This document shows positions 34,032 to 43,183 of a stretch of DNA of 64,000 nt, piece after piece. This DNA comes from an uncultured Sphingomonadales bacterium (GTDB lineage Bacteria > Pseudomonadota > Alphaproteobacteria > Sphingomonadales > Sphingomonadaceae). Under the pieces are notes generated by a model, which did no database searches, had not been told where the DNA came from, and was given only the letters and a program-made list of their open reading frames with translations. Position 1 is the first letter of the stretch; every line of letters begins with the position of its first letter. Position numbers and translations under genes: made by a program. Where the stretch lies: the NCBI GenBank assembly GCA_903821685.1, contig CAIJLW010000084.1, positions 1 to 64,000 of the forward strand, in the 5' to 3' direction.

Positions 34032-35564
34032 TCAGCCTATGTCGAAAATCACCCCTTGTGCAAGTGGCAGATTATTCGAGTAATTTATCGTATTCGTCGC
34101 GCGGCGCATATAGGCCTTCCAAGCGTCGGAACCAGACTCGCGGCCACCGCCAGTTTCCTTCTCCCCACCAAATGCACCGCCAATTTCTGCGCCTGAGGTC
34201 CCTATATTCACATTGGCAATGCCGCAATCGCTGCCTTCGGCCGACAAAAACTGCTCGCACTCGCGGATGTCGGTGGAGAAAATCGATGACGACAAACCTG
34301 CCCCAACGCTGTTTTGAAGGGCGATGGCGTCGGCCAAATCATGATAGCGGACAATATACAATATGGGGGCAAAGGTCTCCCTTAAGACAGGGCCAATATG
34401 GGCTGGCATTTCGGCAATTGCCGGACGCACATATACACCATCCAACGCAATGCGTTCGCCGCCAGTTACGGTTCCGCCCAATGCCTTTGCCTCGCTGAGT
34501 GCGAGCTGCATGCCCATATACGCCTGTTCATCAATCAGCGGCCCCGCCAAATTGCTGCTGTCGAGCGGGTCGCCCACCGCCATCGAACCACTCGCCGATT
34601 TCAGTGCAGCAACGAAGCTATCGTAAATCGCGTCTTGCACGAAAAGGCGGCGTAGGCTGGTGCATCTTTGACCGCTCGTTCCAAACGCCGAAAACAGCAC
34701 TCCACGCAGCGCCAGCGCAAGGTCCGCCTTTTCACTGATAATCGCTGCGTTGTTTCCACCAAGCTCAAGGATAGTCTTGGCAAAGCGTGCGGCGGCCACT
34801 TGCCCGACCTTTCTTCCCATGTCCGTGCTGCCCGTGGCGGAGATTAGTGCAATGCGCGGGTCGGCAACCAAGGCTGCCCCGGTGTCACAGCCACCATGGA
34901 GGACTTGCGACAGATTTAAGGGCGCATCACCAAATGCAGCAACGGCCTGTTCGAAAATCGCCTGTACCGCAATGGCGGTTAATGGCGTTTTTTCGGATGG
35001 CTTCCAAATGACGCTGTTGCCGCAGACCAATGCCAGCGCCGCATTCCATGCCCATACCGCAACCGGAAAGTTGAACGCGGAGATGATGAGCACCGGGCCC
35101 AAAGGATGCCACTGTTCCATCATCCTGTGGCCGGGCCGCTCGCTAGCGATTGTCAGGCCATGCAGTTGCCGGGATAGGCCAACAGCGAAATCGCAAATGT
35201 CGATCATCTCCTGAACTTCGCCAAGCCCTTCCGAAAGCGGCTTTCCACAATCAATGGTAACAAGCCGCGCAAGATCATGCTTGTGCGCGCGCAAGGCGTT
35301 GCCGAACAACCGGACCAGTTCGCCTCGGCGCGGTGCCGGAACGCTGCGCCATTGGAGAAAGGCGATCTGCGATTGTGCGGCAGCAGCATTGATGTCGCCC
35401 GCATTTGCCGTTGCCACTGCCCCAATGCGACTGCCGTCAATCGGGCTGTGCACTTGAAGGTCGCCCGTTCCGAGGGAGCAGCCCAGCTTTTCGAGAAGAA
35501 CTGCTATATTTTGCGCTAAATCCACCACTATCCCCAGTCTTTGCTCTGTATTCCTTTTGCGCAT
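34032..35564 (-). CDS. Aldehyde dehydrogenase, ALDH7 (alpha-aminoadipate semialdehyde dehydrogenase-like)
   Basis: A ~510-residue NAD-dependent aldehyde dehydrogenase. Catalytic motifs are [10 protein letters not shown] (general-base Glu) and [17 protein letters not shown] (nucleophile Cys); [22 protein letters not shown] resembles the ALDH7/antiquitin subfamily, which oxidises 2-aminoadipate 6-semialdehyde in lysine breakdown. Divergent from glutaryl-CoA dehydrogenase, which fits lysine to glutaryl-CoA catabolism. The start is uncertain: 35564, an upstream TTG-type start near 35588, or GTG codons about 40 bases further in (the latter with GGGGAT upstream). Confidence 0.88.
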   Translation of the reverse strand: MRKRNTEQRLGIVVDLAQNIAVLLEKLGCSLGTGDLQVHSPIDGSRIGAVATANAGDINAAAAQSQIAFLQWRSVPAPRRGELVRLFGNALRAHKHDLARLVTIDCGKPLSEGLGEVQEMIDICDFAVGLSRQLHGLTIASERPGHRMMEQWHPLGPVLIISAFNFPVAVWAWNAALALVCGNSVIWKPSEKTPLTAIAVQAIFEQAVAAFGDAPLNLSQVLHGGCDTGAALVADPRIALISATGSTDMGRKVGQVAAARFAKTILELGGNNAAIISEKADLALALRGVLFSAFGTSGQRCTSLRRLFVQDAIYDSFVAALKSASGSMAVGDPLDSSNLAGPLIDEQAYMGMQLALSEAKALGGTVTGGERIALDGVYVRPAIAEMPAHIGPVLRETFAPILYIVRYHDLADAIALQNSVGAGLSSSIFSTDIRECEQFLSAEGSDCGIANVNIGTSGAEIGGAFGGEKETGGGRESGSDAWKAYMRRATNTINYSNNLPLAQGVIFDIG

Positions 35565-35670
35565 GGCAAGGCCTAAGGTTGTTAGCAAGGGTTGCTGTCT
35601 TGCCCGCGCGCTTATAAAGGCAAAAACAACGCAGGCGGCTATTCAGTTGGCCTTCCCAATGGAGATAAAA

Positions 35671-36855
35671 ATGGCCGAACTGGCAGCATTCGATTGGTCT
35701 GACCCTTTCCGTCTTGAGGACCAGCTGACCGAAGACGAACGCATGATCCGCGACTCCGCCCGCGCCTTTGCGCAAAGCGAGCTGCAACCGCGTGTGATCG
35801 ATGCTTACCGGACCGAATGCGACGCGCCTGAACTGTTCCCCTTGATGGGCCAAACTGGTCTGCTTGGCGCCACTATCCCTGAAGAATATGGCGGCGCTGG
35901 CGCGTCTTATGTCGCTTATGGCCTTATTGCGCGTGAAATTGAACGCGTCGATTCTGGCTATCGTTCGATGGCGTCGGTGCAGTCATCGCTGGTAATGCAC
36001 CCTATCTACGCATTCGGTTCAGAGGAACAGCGTCGCAAATATTTACCCGGTCTTGCCGCTGGCACGCTGATTGGCTGCTTTGGCCTGACCGAGCCTGATG
36101 CCGGGTCGGACCCTGCAGGGATGCGCACCTTCGCCAAAAAGGTGGATGGCGGTTATGTTATCAACGGGTCAAAGACTTGGATTTCCAATGCCCCGTTTGC
36201 CGATGTTTTTGTCGTTTGGGCTAAGTCCGAGGCGCATGGCGGCGGTATTCGCGGCTTTGTTTTGGAAAAGGGCATGAAGGGCCTCACTTCCCCTAAAATT
36301 CAAGGTAAGTTATCGCTGCGTGCATCGACCACTGGCATGATCGTCATGGAAAATGTCGAAGTCGGCGAAGATGCTTTGCTGCCTGATGTGCAAGGCTTGA
36401 AAGGTCCGTTCGGATGCCTCAACCGTGCACGTTATGGCATAAGCTGGGGCGCATTAGGTGCGGCGGAATTTTGCATGCATGCCGCACGGCAATATGGCCT
36501 TGATCGCCACCAGTTTGGCAAACCGCTGGCCGCTAATCAGTTATATCAAAAGAAATTGGCGGACATGATGACCGATATCGCGATGGGTCTTCAGGCTTCA
36601 TTGCGCGTTGGCCGCCTGATGGACGAAGGCCAGTTGGCGCCAGATATGATTTCAATCGTCAAGCGCAACAATGTCGGCAAGGCGCTCGATATCGCGCGTA
36701 CCGCGCGTGACATGCATGGCGGTAACGGCATTAGCGAAGAATATCAGGTGATGCGTCATATGGTGAATCTGGAAACGGTGAACACTTATGAAGGCGCGCA
36801 TGATGTCCACGCCCTCATATTGGGCCGCGCGATTACGGGCATTGCAGCTTTCTGA
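35671..36855 (+). CDS. gcdH: Glutaryl-CoA dehydrogenase
   Basis: A 394-residue acyl-CoA dehydrogenase family enzyme that oxidises and decarboxylates glutaryl-CoA to crotonyl-CoA in lysine/tryptophan catabolism. Subfamily marks: [29 protein letters not shown] at the start, [35 protein letters not shown] and the catalytic Glu in [30 protein letters not shown] precedes the ATG at 35671. Divergent partner of the ALDH7-like gene; a hairpin follows. Confidence 0.94.
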   Translation: MAELAAFDWSDPFRLEDQLTEDERMIRDSARAFAQSELQPRVIDAYRTECDAPELFPLMGQTGLLGATIPEEYGGAGASYVAYGLIAREIERVDSGYRSMASVQSSLVMHPIYAFGSEEQRRKYLPGLAAGTLIGCFGLTEPDAGSDPAGMRTFAKKVDGGYVINGSKTWISNAPFADVFVVWAKSEAHGGGIRGFVLEKGMKGLTSPKIQGKLSLRASTTGMIVMENVEVGEDALLPDVQGLKGPFGCLNRARYGISWGALGAAEFCMHAARQYGLDRHQFGKPLAANQLYQKKLADMMTDIAMGLQASLRVGRLMDEGQLAPDMISIVKRNNVGKALDIARTARDMHGGNGISEEYQVMRHMVNLETVNTYEGAHDVHALILGRAITGIAAF

Positions 36856-36864
36856 GACAAAATA

Positions 36865-36890
36865 GGCCGCCCAGCTTGTCAACGGCGGCC
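36865..36890 (+). terminator. Possible terminator after gcdH
   Basis: 7-bp stem GGCCGCC / GGCGGCC with a 12-base loop, 10 bases after the stop; only a weak T-rich tail (CTTGGCTTTT). Confidence 0.5.
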
Positions 36891-36952
36891 CAGTCTTGGC
36901 TTTTCAGCCTTTTAGGCAATATCTGGTGAAGCCTGCGCTCGCCTTTCCCTGC

Positions 36953-37351
36953 TCAGCAAGGTCCAGTTCTTCGGCCTTCCACGGCAAAGGAAAAAGGTGC
37001 GTTATCCCGGATACCTTGGGATTGAATATGGATAATCCGGTTCGATTCCTTGCGGATGGTCGTCAGACCTTGTCCTTGTCCCTTGCAGGTGTAACTGACG
37101 GTAACCGAGTTCGCGCTTGTGCGCACAATATATTGCTCGCAAGCGAGACCACTATGCCGGATTTGAATTAAGGCATTGGGATTTCCAAGGCAAATTTTGG
37201 TAAGTGACTCATCGCTGCCAGTTGCCCGTAGTTGCCAGTTCCCACGCTCTAACGTGTCGAGTAAAGCCAAACCATTATTTGGCACTACCGCAAAAGCAGT
37301 ACCTGCCGCCGACAGTAAAAACAGGCTAATAAGATAATATCGAAGCTGCAT
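36953..37351 (-). CDS. Secreted hypothetical protein (DUF3617-like)
   Basis: A 132-residue exported protein with a signal peptide (LLSAAGTAFA). The rest contains GNWQLRATGSDES, KICLGNPNALIQIRHSGLACEQYIV, VTVSYTCKGQGQGLTTIRKES and FSFAVEGRRTGPC, with four cysteines. The layout resembles the DUF3617-type small proteins widespread in sphingomonads, where the core begins with G.W..R and a Cys pair; that match is from memory of the pattern. Function unknown. Monocistronic. Confidence 0.7.
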   Translation of the reverse strand: MQLRYYLISLFLLSAAGTAFAVVPNNGLALLDTLERGNWQLRATGSDESLTKICLGNPNALIQIRHSGLACEQYIVRTSANSVTVSYTCKGQGQGLTTIRKESNRIIHIQSQGIRDNAPFSFAVEGRRTGPC

Positions 37352-37490
37352 AATCTTACGTCCGTAAACCAGTCAGTTTCAACGAAACAACCTATATTCT
37401 GCAGTTTCATTAACATAAATTTTTGCATTTTGCACGGCAGATTATGTTCTTCGAACTATAGTTGGCGCTCACTGTTCTGCGGTGCGCCGG

Positions 37491-38411
37491 TTAATTGTTG
37501 AAACTGGCAAGGCTGATCGGAAACCGGCGCGAGCAAAATTCGCAATCGACGACAATATCACCATCCTCATCGGCCATTTCGGTGCGGTCTTCTGCGGGAA
37601 ACTTCGCGATTACATCGCGGATGTGCACCGGGTCGCACCGGCAACCCTTCGACAACCGATCGCCTTGTTCAATGCGTACTTCTTGTTCTTCGTGAAAAAG
37701 CCGCCAGACAATTTCCTCAAGCGGAAGCGCAGGGTCAGCTAACTCAGCAGCAGCAATAGTCGAGGACATTACCTCAATATGCGCCCACTCCGGATGGTCG
37801 AGCCGCACATGGAGCCGTTCACGCCCTTCTTCGCCCTCTGGCAAATGCTGAACCAACAGACCACCAGCAACGCAGCGGCCATCGACACGGTCCACCGCCA
37901 CGCGAATAAAGGTCGGAATTTGTTCGGACTGCATGAAGTAGTTTTGCGCCGCATCGGCCAGCGTTTCGCCCTCAAGCGGAACAATGCCCTGATAGCGGCC
38001 ACCGCCTTCGCTGGCCGGCTTCATTCGATCAAAGGTAATCGCAAGATAGCCTTGCCCGAATACACCAAACAGCGTCGCATCCCGCGGCAAAGCAGCCGCG
38101 GTCGCGGCATCAAATTGTGCATAACCGCGCAACGCGCCGTCTTTATAGTCGCACGCCAGAAGGCGGATCGCACCCTTTTCAGTTTGTGTTTGCAGCGTAA
38201 GCTGGCTGCCCTTTTCCTTCAACGATGATCCCAACAAGGCTGTCAAAACCAATGCCTCTGCCAAGATGCGTTCAATCACGGGTGGGTAGGCGTGGGCCGC
38301 CAAAATTTCGGCAAGAACGTCATCAAGCCGAACCAGACGGCCGCGTGCATCGCGCGTGGGTATAGAAAAGCGCAATGGCTGATTGGACAATGTTTCGGAT
38401 TGTTCCGCCAT
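37491..38411 (-). CDS. hslO: Redox-regulated chaperone Hsp33
   Basis: A 306-residue redox-switched holdase, active when its zinc cysteines are oxidised. The C-terminal redox switch reads GCRCDP and CEFCSRRF (CxC...CxxC), spaced as expected. N-terminal domain begins at about residue 12 and holds the core DDVLAEILAAHAYPPVIERILAEALVLTALLGSSLK. The ATG at 38411 overlaps the argF stop (TAATG), so it is translated with argF; an upstream GTG-type extension is not needed. Third gene of the argD-argF-hslO run. Confidence 0.95.
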   Translation of the reverse strand: MAEQSETLSNQPLRFSIPTRDARGRLVRLDDVLAEILAAHAYPPVIERILAEALVLTALLGSSLKEKGSQLTLQTQTEKGAIRLLACDYKDGALRGYAQFDAATAAALPRDATLFGVFGQGYLAITFDRMKPASEGGGRYQGIVPLEGETLADAAQNYFMQSEQIPTFIRVAVDRVDGRCVAGGLLVQHLPEGEEGRERLHVRLDHPEWAHIEVMSSTIAAAELADPALPLEEIVWRLFHEEQEVRIEQGDRLSKGCRCDPVHIRDVIAKFPAEDRTEMADEDGDIVVDCEFCSRRFPISLASFNN

Positions 38412-39337
38412 TACAACTTCCCAAGGCACCATAATAAAATCGATTTTTGCGCATGAAGACGGTTTTCTGCTTCGTCCCAGATAAGCGACTGCGGCCCGTC
38501 AATCACCCCGTCGGTTACTTCTTCACCACGATGCGCAGGCAAACAGTGCAGGAATACTGCGTCTGATTTTGCCATGGCCATAAGGCGTTCGTTCACCTGA
38601 TAGGGCATCATTGCCGCCATCTTGTTATGGGCATGCTCCTGCCCCATCGACACCCAGGTGTCAGTCACAACAACATCTGCGCCCGCCACTGCTTCGCGTG
38701 CATCGCGAGCCAGGGTTATGTTCCCGCCAGCGGCCTTTGCAATCTCAATAAAGCTGCTGTCACTTTCATAGCCTTCTGGGACGGCTATGCGAAGGTTGAA
38801 CTTAAACAATCCTGCTGCCTCAACCACAGAATTCAACACATTATTGCCATCACCAAGCCACGCAAGCTCAAGACCGGGCAGAGCTTTTCCATGCTCCACC
38901 ACGGTCAGAAGGTCGGCAACGATCTGGCAGGGATGCGACAGATCAGTCAGGCCGTTGATGACGGGCACGCTGGCGTAATGTGCCAGTTCCGAAACCTTGT
39001 CATGGTTATCGGTGCGGATCATGATGGCATCGACATAGCGTGACAGCACGCGGGCTGTGTCGGCAATAGTCTCGCCGCGACCAAGCTGCATCTGTCCAGA
39101 CGCCATGAATATGCTGTCACCACCCAATTGCTTCATCGCCATTTCAAAAGACGTGCGGGTACGGGTCGAGTTTTTCTCAAACACCATCGCCAGCGTGTGC
39201 CCCGCAAGCGGCGCGTCGGCATCTGCCTGACCCTTGGGCCAACCTTGCCGCTCATTTTTCCTGTCGATGGCGTCGTTCAGCATTGCTGCAATTGCATCAC
39301 CGCCGGCGTCGCTCAAATTAAGAAAATGGCGCGTCAT
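38411..39337 (-). CDS. argF: Ornithine carbamoyltransferase
   Basis: A 308-residue enzyme making citrulline from ornithine and carbamoyl phosphate. Motifs: [21 protein letters not shown] (carbamoyl phosphate STRTR), [14 protein letters not shown] (HPCQ) and [14 protein letters not shown] (ornithine HCLP). Its start overlaps the argD stop by four bases and its stop overlaps hslO by one. The argD-argF-hslO arrangement is known in alphaproteobacteria. Confidence 0.96.
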   Translation of the reverse strand: MTRHFLNLSDAGGDAIAAMLNDAIDRKNERQGWPKGQADADAPLAGHTLAMVFEKNSTRTRTSFEMAMKQLGGDSIFMASGQMQLGRGETIADTARVLSRYVDAIMIRTDNHDKVSELAHYASVPVINGLTDLSHPCQIVADLLTVVEHGKALPGLELAWLGDGNNVLNSVVEAAGLFKFNLRIAVPEGYESDSSFIEIAKAAGGNITLARDAREAVAGADVVVTDTWVSMGQEHAHNKMAAMMPYQVNERLMAMAKSDAVFLHCLPAHRGEEVTDGVIDGPQSLIWDEAENRLHAQKSILLWCLGKL

Positions 39338-40521
39338 GCAGCTTGCGGCATTTGGTAGCTAGCGGCACCGGCCGACAGCTTTTCCATAAATGTCTGGATT
39401 TCCGCGTCGCCAATATTCAACGGCGGCAGCACGCGGAACGTATTGTCCCCCGCTGCCACCAGCAACAACCCGTGATTGTCGCGCAAATGCGCCACAAAGG
39501 CCCGCGTTTCATGCGTCATCATCACGCCGAGCATAAGCCCCTTGCCGCGCACGCCGGTAAACAGGTCGGGATAATTGCCGATAAATTGTTCAAGCGTTGA
39601 ACGCAGCTTTTCACCAGTGGCACGCACTTGCGTCAGAAATTCCTCATTCGCCACGACATCCCAAACCGCCTGACATGCTGCCATCGCAAATGGGTTGCCG
39701 CCATAGGTCGATCCATGCGTACCAACGACCATGCCGCGTGCAGCTTCTTCAGTGGCAAGGCATGCGCCCACCGGGAATCCGCCACCAAGGCCCTTTGCGG
39801 TCGCCATGATGTCCGGAATAATGCCATATTGTTCATAGGCATATAGCGTGCCAGAACGTGCTACACCGCATTGAACCTCATCGAGGATCAGCATGATGCC
39901 GTGTTCATCGGCCAAAGCCCGAAGGCCTTGCATAAAGGCATCTGATGCAGGGCGCACTCCACCCTCCCCCTGAATAGGCTCGACCAAAAACGCAGCGGTC
40001 TTTGGCCCCATGGCCGCCTTGGCGCCCTCAAGATCGTCAAAATCAACATATTTGAAGCCTTCCAGCAACGGCAAGAAGCTTTTGTGCATCTTCTCCTGAT
40101 TGCTAGCCGAAATCGTCGCCATCGTCCGGCCGTGAAAGGCGTTCTTAAAGGTGATGATCTCAAAGCGGTCACTGCCTTGGCTTTGGTGATAGGCACGGGC
40201 GGTTTTAATAGCGCACTCTACCGCCTCAGCGCCGGAATTGGTAAAGAATACCGTATCGGCAAAGGTGGTATCCACAAGCCGCTGGGCAAAGGCTTCCCCC
40301 TGCGGGCTGCCATAAAGGTTCGACACATGGATCAGCGTTGCCGCTTGGTCTTGTATCGCTTTGGTCAGATGCGGATGACTATGGCCAAGCAGGTTCACAG
40401 CGATGCCCGCTGCGAAGTCCAGCGCGCGGCTGCCGTCTTCGGAAATCAACCAAGCGCCTTCACCACGGACCGGCCGAAAACCGCAGCGCGGATAGACTGG
40501 CATCAGGGGCGTAATCGACAT
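39334..40521 (-). CDS. argD: Acetylornithine aminotransferase
   Basis: A 395-residue PLP-dependent class III aminotransferase converting N-acetylglutamate semialdehyde to N-acetylornithine. The PLP lysine is in [17 protein letters not shown]; other marks are [34 protein letters not shown] and [12 protein letters not shown]. Start at 40521 with AAGGAAG upstream; the frame extends to 40560 without a good site. First gene of the arginine operon. Confidence 0.95.
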   Translation of the reverse strand: MSITPLMPVYPRCGFRPVRGEGAWLISEDGSRALDFAAGIAVNLLGHSHPHLTKAIQDQAATLIHVSNLYGSPQGEAFAQRLVDTTFADTVFFTNSGAEAVECAIKTARAYHQSQGSDRFEIITFKNAFHGRTMATISASNQEKMHKSFLPLLEGFKYVDFDDLEGAKAAMGPKTAAFLVEPIQGEGGVRPASDAFMQGLRALADEHGIMLILDEVQCGVARSGTLYAYEQYGIIPDIMATAKGLGGGFPVGACLATEEAARGMVVGTHGSTYGGNPFAMAACQAVWDVVANEEFLTQVRATGEKLRSTLEQFIGNYPDLFTGVRGKGLMLGVMMTHETRAFVAHLRDNHGLLLVAAGDNTFRVLPPLNIGDAEIQTFMEKLSAGAASYQMPQAA

Positions 40522-40564
40522 GGTTTTCTTCCTTCCGACTGAATAGTTGGCATATTCCAAAAGC

Positions 40565-40589
40565 CAAAAAGCGGCCCCACGGGACCGCT
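40565..40589 (-). terminator. Terminator after the 41-residue membrane protein gene
   Basis: Minus-strand stem AAGCGGTCC / GGGCCGCTT (one G-T) followed by TTTTTGG. It lies 45 bases beyond the small gene and just upstream of argD, insulating the two. Confidence 0.75.
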
Positions 40590-40634
40590 TGTTTCTGCCC
40601 TATCGCTATAGGCATGCGAAAATGGCAAATCAAG

Positions 40635-40760
40635 TTATGCCTCAGCGTCCTTGTTGCGCTTGGCAGTTGCGATCCGGCGCTTCACATATCCGTATAACAG
40701 CAGATGCACCCCCAACCATAGCAGGATGAATATGATAATCATTTTGGCAGCAGGGCTCAT
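40635..40760 (-). CDS. 41-residue single-helix membrane protein
   Basis: Small gene with an excellent site, GGAGGCAGTT-ATG. The product MSPAAKMIIIFILLWLGVHLL continues to a basic tail (YGYVKRRIATAKRNKDAEA): one transmembrane helix at about residues 7-26 with a positively charged cytoplasmic end. A rho-independent terminator follows. It lies between the alternative oxidase gene (upstream, same strand, its stop 46 bases before this start) and argD. Function unknown; possibly an accessory to a membrane enzyme such as the oxidase, which is inference. Confidence 0.7.
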   Translation of the reverse strand: MSPAAKMIIIFILLWLGVHLLLYGYVKRRIATAKRNKDAEA

Positions 40761-40805
40761 AACTGCCTCCATAACGCCGGCCCGACCGCGAACAACCCCG
40801 AATTG

Positions 40806-41492
40806 TTATAGCAAGCCGGTATCAAGCGACACATGGGGCGGGCAAGCCATAATGGCCTTATGGTCGGCATCACGGCCCGATAAAGTGTTGGCCATATAAT
40901 GGTTGGTATCCCGGTGGTGCGCCTCGTCCGCGCGGATGATTAGGATAACATCGCGAAGCGTCGTTCCCTCTGGCAAATTCCAATAGCGCAGCGCCACTGC
41001 CGGCGCAGGCGGGTTCGGGTGCCGTCCCTCGTCAATCTCGGCCAGGTACAAAGTATAGCTGAGCACGGCTTCCTCTTCGAAATAGCCGACGAGACGGTGC
41101 GCCGTCTTGGCCGAAAACAGATAGAGGAAGAAAAAGAAGATATAAAAAATCCACTGCACGGTCAGAATAACAACCCGTTCGAACCACGATGGCTGCGCGA
41201 TTTCGATGAACGTCATCAAATGCATACGTTCATTTTCTGCTTCGTCCATCAACGTCCTAATCCAGCCGCGATCATCCTGCATCAGGCGAAGCGCCCGCAA
41301 ATGGGACAAGGTCGCGCCGACCATGCCGGGCACCCCGGCGACAGTCTCCAACACGATCGCGCGATTGCCGTAACGCTTTGCGAAAAACGTATCCGCCCCC
41401 CAGCGCAATGTTTTGGTTATGCGCAAGGCAAACCAGTCGGAAAAACCGAGCGACTTATGATGGCTGGATTGAATATCGCTGCAATTATGCAT
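40806..41492 (-). CDS. aox: Alternative oxidase (non-proton-pumping ubiquinol oxidase)
   Basis: A 228-residue di-iron interfacial membrane protein that oxidises ubiquinol with O2 without proton pumping and is cyanide resistant. All di-iron ligand motifs are present: VLETVAGVPGMVGA (Glu49), ENERMHLMTF (Glu88, His91), YFEEEAVLSYTLY (about 138-142) and RADEAHHRDTNH (Glu190, His193). Hydrophobic helix around residues 105-127. ATG 41492 has GGAAC upstream; codons before it are poor starts. AOX is known from Novosphingobium aromaticivorans, so presence in a sphingomonad fits. Next gene downstream is the 41-residue membrane protein. Confidence 0.95.
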   Translation of the reverse strand: MHNCSDIQSSHHKSLGFSDWFALRITKTLRWGADTFFAKRYGNRAIVLETVAGVPGMVGATLSHLRALRLMQDDRGWIRTLMDEAENERMHLMTFIEIAQPSWFERVVILTVQWIFYIFFFFLYLFSAKTAHRLVGYFEEEAVLSYTLYLAEIDEGRHPNPPAPAVALRYWNLPEGTTLRDVILIIRADEAHHRDTNHYMANTLSGRDADHKAIMACPPHVSLDTGLL

Positions 41493-41867
41493 GAGCTTGT
41501 TCCATTGATTGGTTAGCGACTTAACGCGCACCAAGCCGTGTCGGGCAACACGAAAACAAATATATTCGGTTTACATTTTTGCAACTTGCGCCTTGTCAGT
41601 GGTATAGCATCCTCATGCGGGCTTCGGTCTATCGCATTTTGGCGCTTGGGGGAATTGCTGGACCCGAAGTTTAGTCTGCGCCGCAATCGTAGCCTCCGGG
41701 TTGCGCGCTTACTGTGCTTCAAGACACGCTGGACAGAAGCCTTCAGTTGCTGAGGGTTTTGGTCTCATCTTAGTTCCTTCGTCACTTCAATGAGACCAAC
41801 ATCGCTACTTGCCTAACCTCTTGGTTCGACGCATTCTAATTCAAGTGCAGAAAAGTGGGAGTACCCA
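41493..41867. other. 375-base non-coding stretch before the accessory island
   Basis: No convincing gene. Open frames here (41538-41753 plus; 41513-41722 minus) lack homology-like features or good ribosome sites. The right part holds an inverted repeat (41759-41799) and the promoter region of the two-repeat protein. The left part is the alternative oxidase promoter region. Confidence 0.5.
41759..41799. repeat. Inverted repeat TTGGTCTCAT ... ATGAGACCAA
   Basis: Perfect 10-base arms separated by 21 bases, about 70 bases before the two-repeat protein gene. Could be an operator for one of the two HTH proteins next door or an RNA stem; not a clear terminator because no T-run follows. Confidence 0.6.
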
Positions 41868-42080
41868 GTGAGCGATATCGTCACAGCAGTCCAACGAGGT
41901 AGTCAGGTCTATGTCTATGGCGCCGGACAGCGTCAGTTATGCTCAGTGTATGCCGGAACTGGACCGAATGACGGACTGAAGGGATATACCTCAAGCACGG
42001 TCAGTGTGCGTAGAGGCAGTCAAATTTACGTTTACGACAGTAAGGGTCGCCAGATTTCCAGCGTGTTTGCTGGAAAGTAA
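41868..42080 (+). CDS. 70-residue protein with two internal repeats
   Basis: Two ~24-residue repeats make up the product: VQRGSQVYVYGAGQRQLCSVYAG and, after a GTGPNDGLKGYTSST link, VRRGSQIYVYDSKGRQISSVFAG. Each looks like a pair of beta strands, so a small beta-barrel or ring-forming protein is likely. No signal peptide. GTG start with GGGAG upstream. I vaguely recall similar short repeats in other sphingomonads but cannot name a family or function. First gene of the 41.8-43.1 kb island. Confidence 0.65.
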   Translation: MSDIVTAVQRGSQVYVYGAGQRQLCSVYAGTGPNDGLKGYTSSTVSVRRGSQIYVYDSKGRQISSVFAGK

Positions 42081-42125
42081 ATTCAGATTATACAAAATTG
42101 CAATGCCGGGGGGGATGGAGGTTTG

Positions 42126-42563
42126 GTGGACGATTTACCAACGAGATTTATATCATCATTTGTAGTCGAGTTTATAAGTGATTTCATGCACTTCTGCGTT
42201 GAAAAATATGGATTTTCGACTGAAGAAATTAGTATTATTTGCGTAGTTGCAACGGAAAGCACTCGGGAAATCCGACATGATGGTTATCTGCTCAAAACCT
42301 ATGGGACTGAAGTTCAGGCAATCCCAGATGAGTTCCGATTCCCGGTCAGCGTTCAGTTCGTTTGTCGAAGGCTGGGCATGCGACGAGAAACGACGCGCCG
42401 AAAACTCGAAGACCTAGCAAGGAGAGGTTTTCTAAATAAAGTTAAGGGCGGATATGCGCTACCAGCCCAAACGGACGCTGCTGATTATACACTGGAGTTG
42501 AGGGACTTTCTGGTATCAAAAATCTGCAATCTCCGAACTTATATGGAAAAAATACCAGTCTAA
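42126..42563 (+). CDS. Winged-helix putative transcriptional regulator
   Basis: A ~145-residue protein. The N-terminal half is helical with several aromatic residues (FISSFVVEFISDFMHF); the C-terminal half contains a winged helix, FPVSVQFVCRRLGMRRETTRRKLEDLARRGFLNKVKGGYALP (about residues 74-115), resembling Crp/MarR-type DNA-binding regions. GTG 42126 follows GGAGG; TTG 42123 is the alternative. Codon use is unlike the rest of the window (frequent ATA, AGA, TCA, TTA), suggesting acquired DNA. Regulatory role is inferred from the fold only. Confidence 0.65.
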   Translation: MDDLPTRFISSFVVEFISDFMHFCVEKYGFSTEEISIICVVATESTREIRHDGYLLKTYGTEVQAIPDEFRFPVSVQFVCRRLGMRRETTRRKLEDLARRGFLNKVKGGYALPAQTDAADYTLELRDFLVSKICNLRTYMEKIPV

Positions 42564-42685
42564 TTGCGCTATTGGTGGATCCGGAGCAACTGAATATCGA
42601 TGCCCAAATTGGGCAAATCGGATTGTTGTAAAACACCCTGCTTTATATTCACCCGCCACGACTCGGGGATGTGGGAGCGAGCCTA

Positions 42686-43048
42686 GTGGCAGATGTAGAA
42701 CTAAAGGAAGCAACCGTTGCCTTGCTGGCCGTCGGGCAACGCCTTCAGACTGCCCGAAAAAGACATAAAATGTCGGTTGCTAAGTTGTCCGCGAGGACTG
42801 CTATTTCGGTACGATTTATTGAGTACATCGAAGCAGGCGAGTTCGGCAGGATTCCGGGCCGAACATATGTACTGGGTTTCACGCGATCAATCTGTCGGGA
42901 GTTAGACTTAGACCCAGAAGAGTTGCTTCAGGTGATCAAATCCGAGATGTACGTCGGTATCGGTGCCTCGCTGGAGACAGACACCACCCCCGCGAACCGG
43001 GGCAACCCCATCACAAGAGCCGTGCGTTTCATAAAATCCATTTTTTGA
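42686..43048 (+). CDS. RodZ-like HTH (HTH_25) small protein
   Basis: A ~120-residue protein with an Xre-like HTH of the type at the N-terminus of RodZ: LLAVGQRLQTARKRHKMSVAKLSARTAISVRFIEYIEAGEF then GRIPGRTYVLGFTRSICRELDLDPEELL. It lacks RodZ's transmembrane helix and periplasmic domain, so it is a soluble stand-alone regulator or adaptor; the C-terminus ends in a short basic AVRFIKSIF. GTG 42686 follows GGAGCGA. Third gene of the island; glmS is convergent. Confidence 0.75.
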   Translation: MADVELKEATVALLAVGQRLQTARKRHKMSVAKLSARTAISVRFIEYIEAGEFGRIPGRTYVLGFTRSICRELDLDPEELLQVIKSEMYVGIGASLETDTTPANRGNPITRAVRFIKSIF

Positions 43049-43183
43049 CCCGGTGTGGACCTGTCTCGCTGCGCCTGACGCGGCGGCAGCGATGGCAGAT
43101 ACTTTTGTCGAATCTTATCTGACCTCAAGGCGACCCAACGGACGACGATTTACCCCAAATATTTCAACGTCTTTCGTACAAAA

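Noticed and set aside
41538-41753. 71-codon plus-strand frame in the gap before the island
   Set aside because: No good ribosome site, no recognised motif, and it runs through the aox promoter region.
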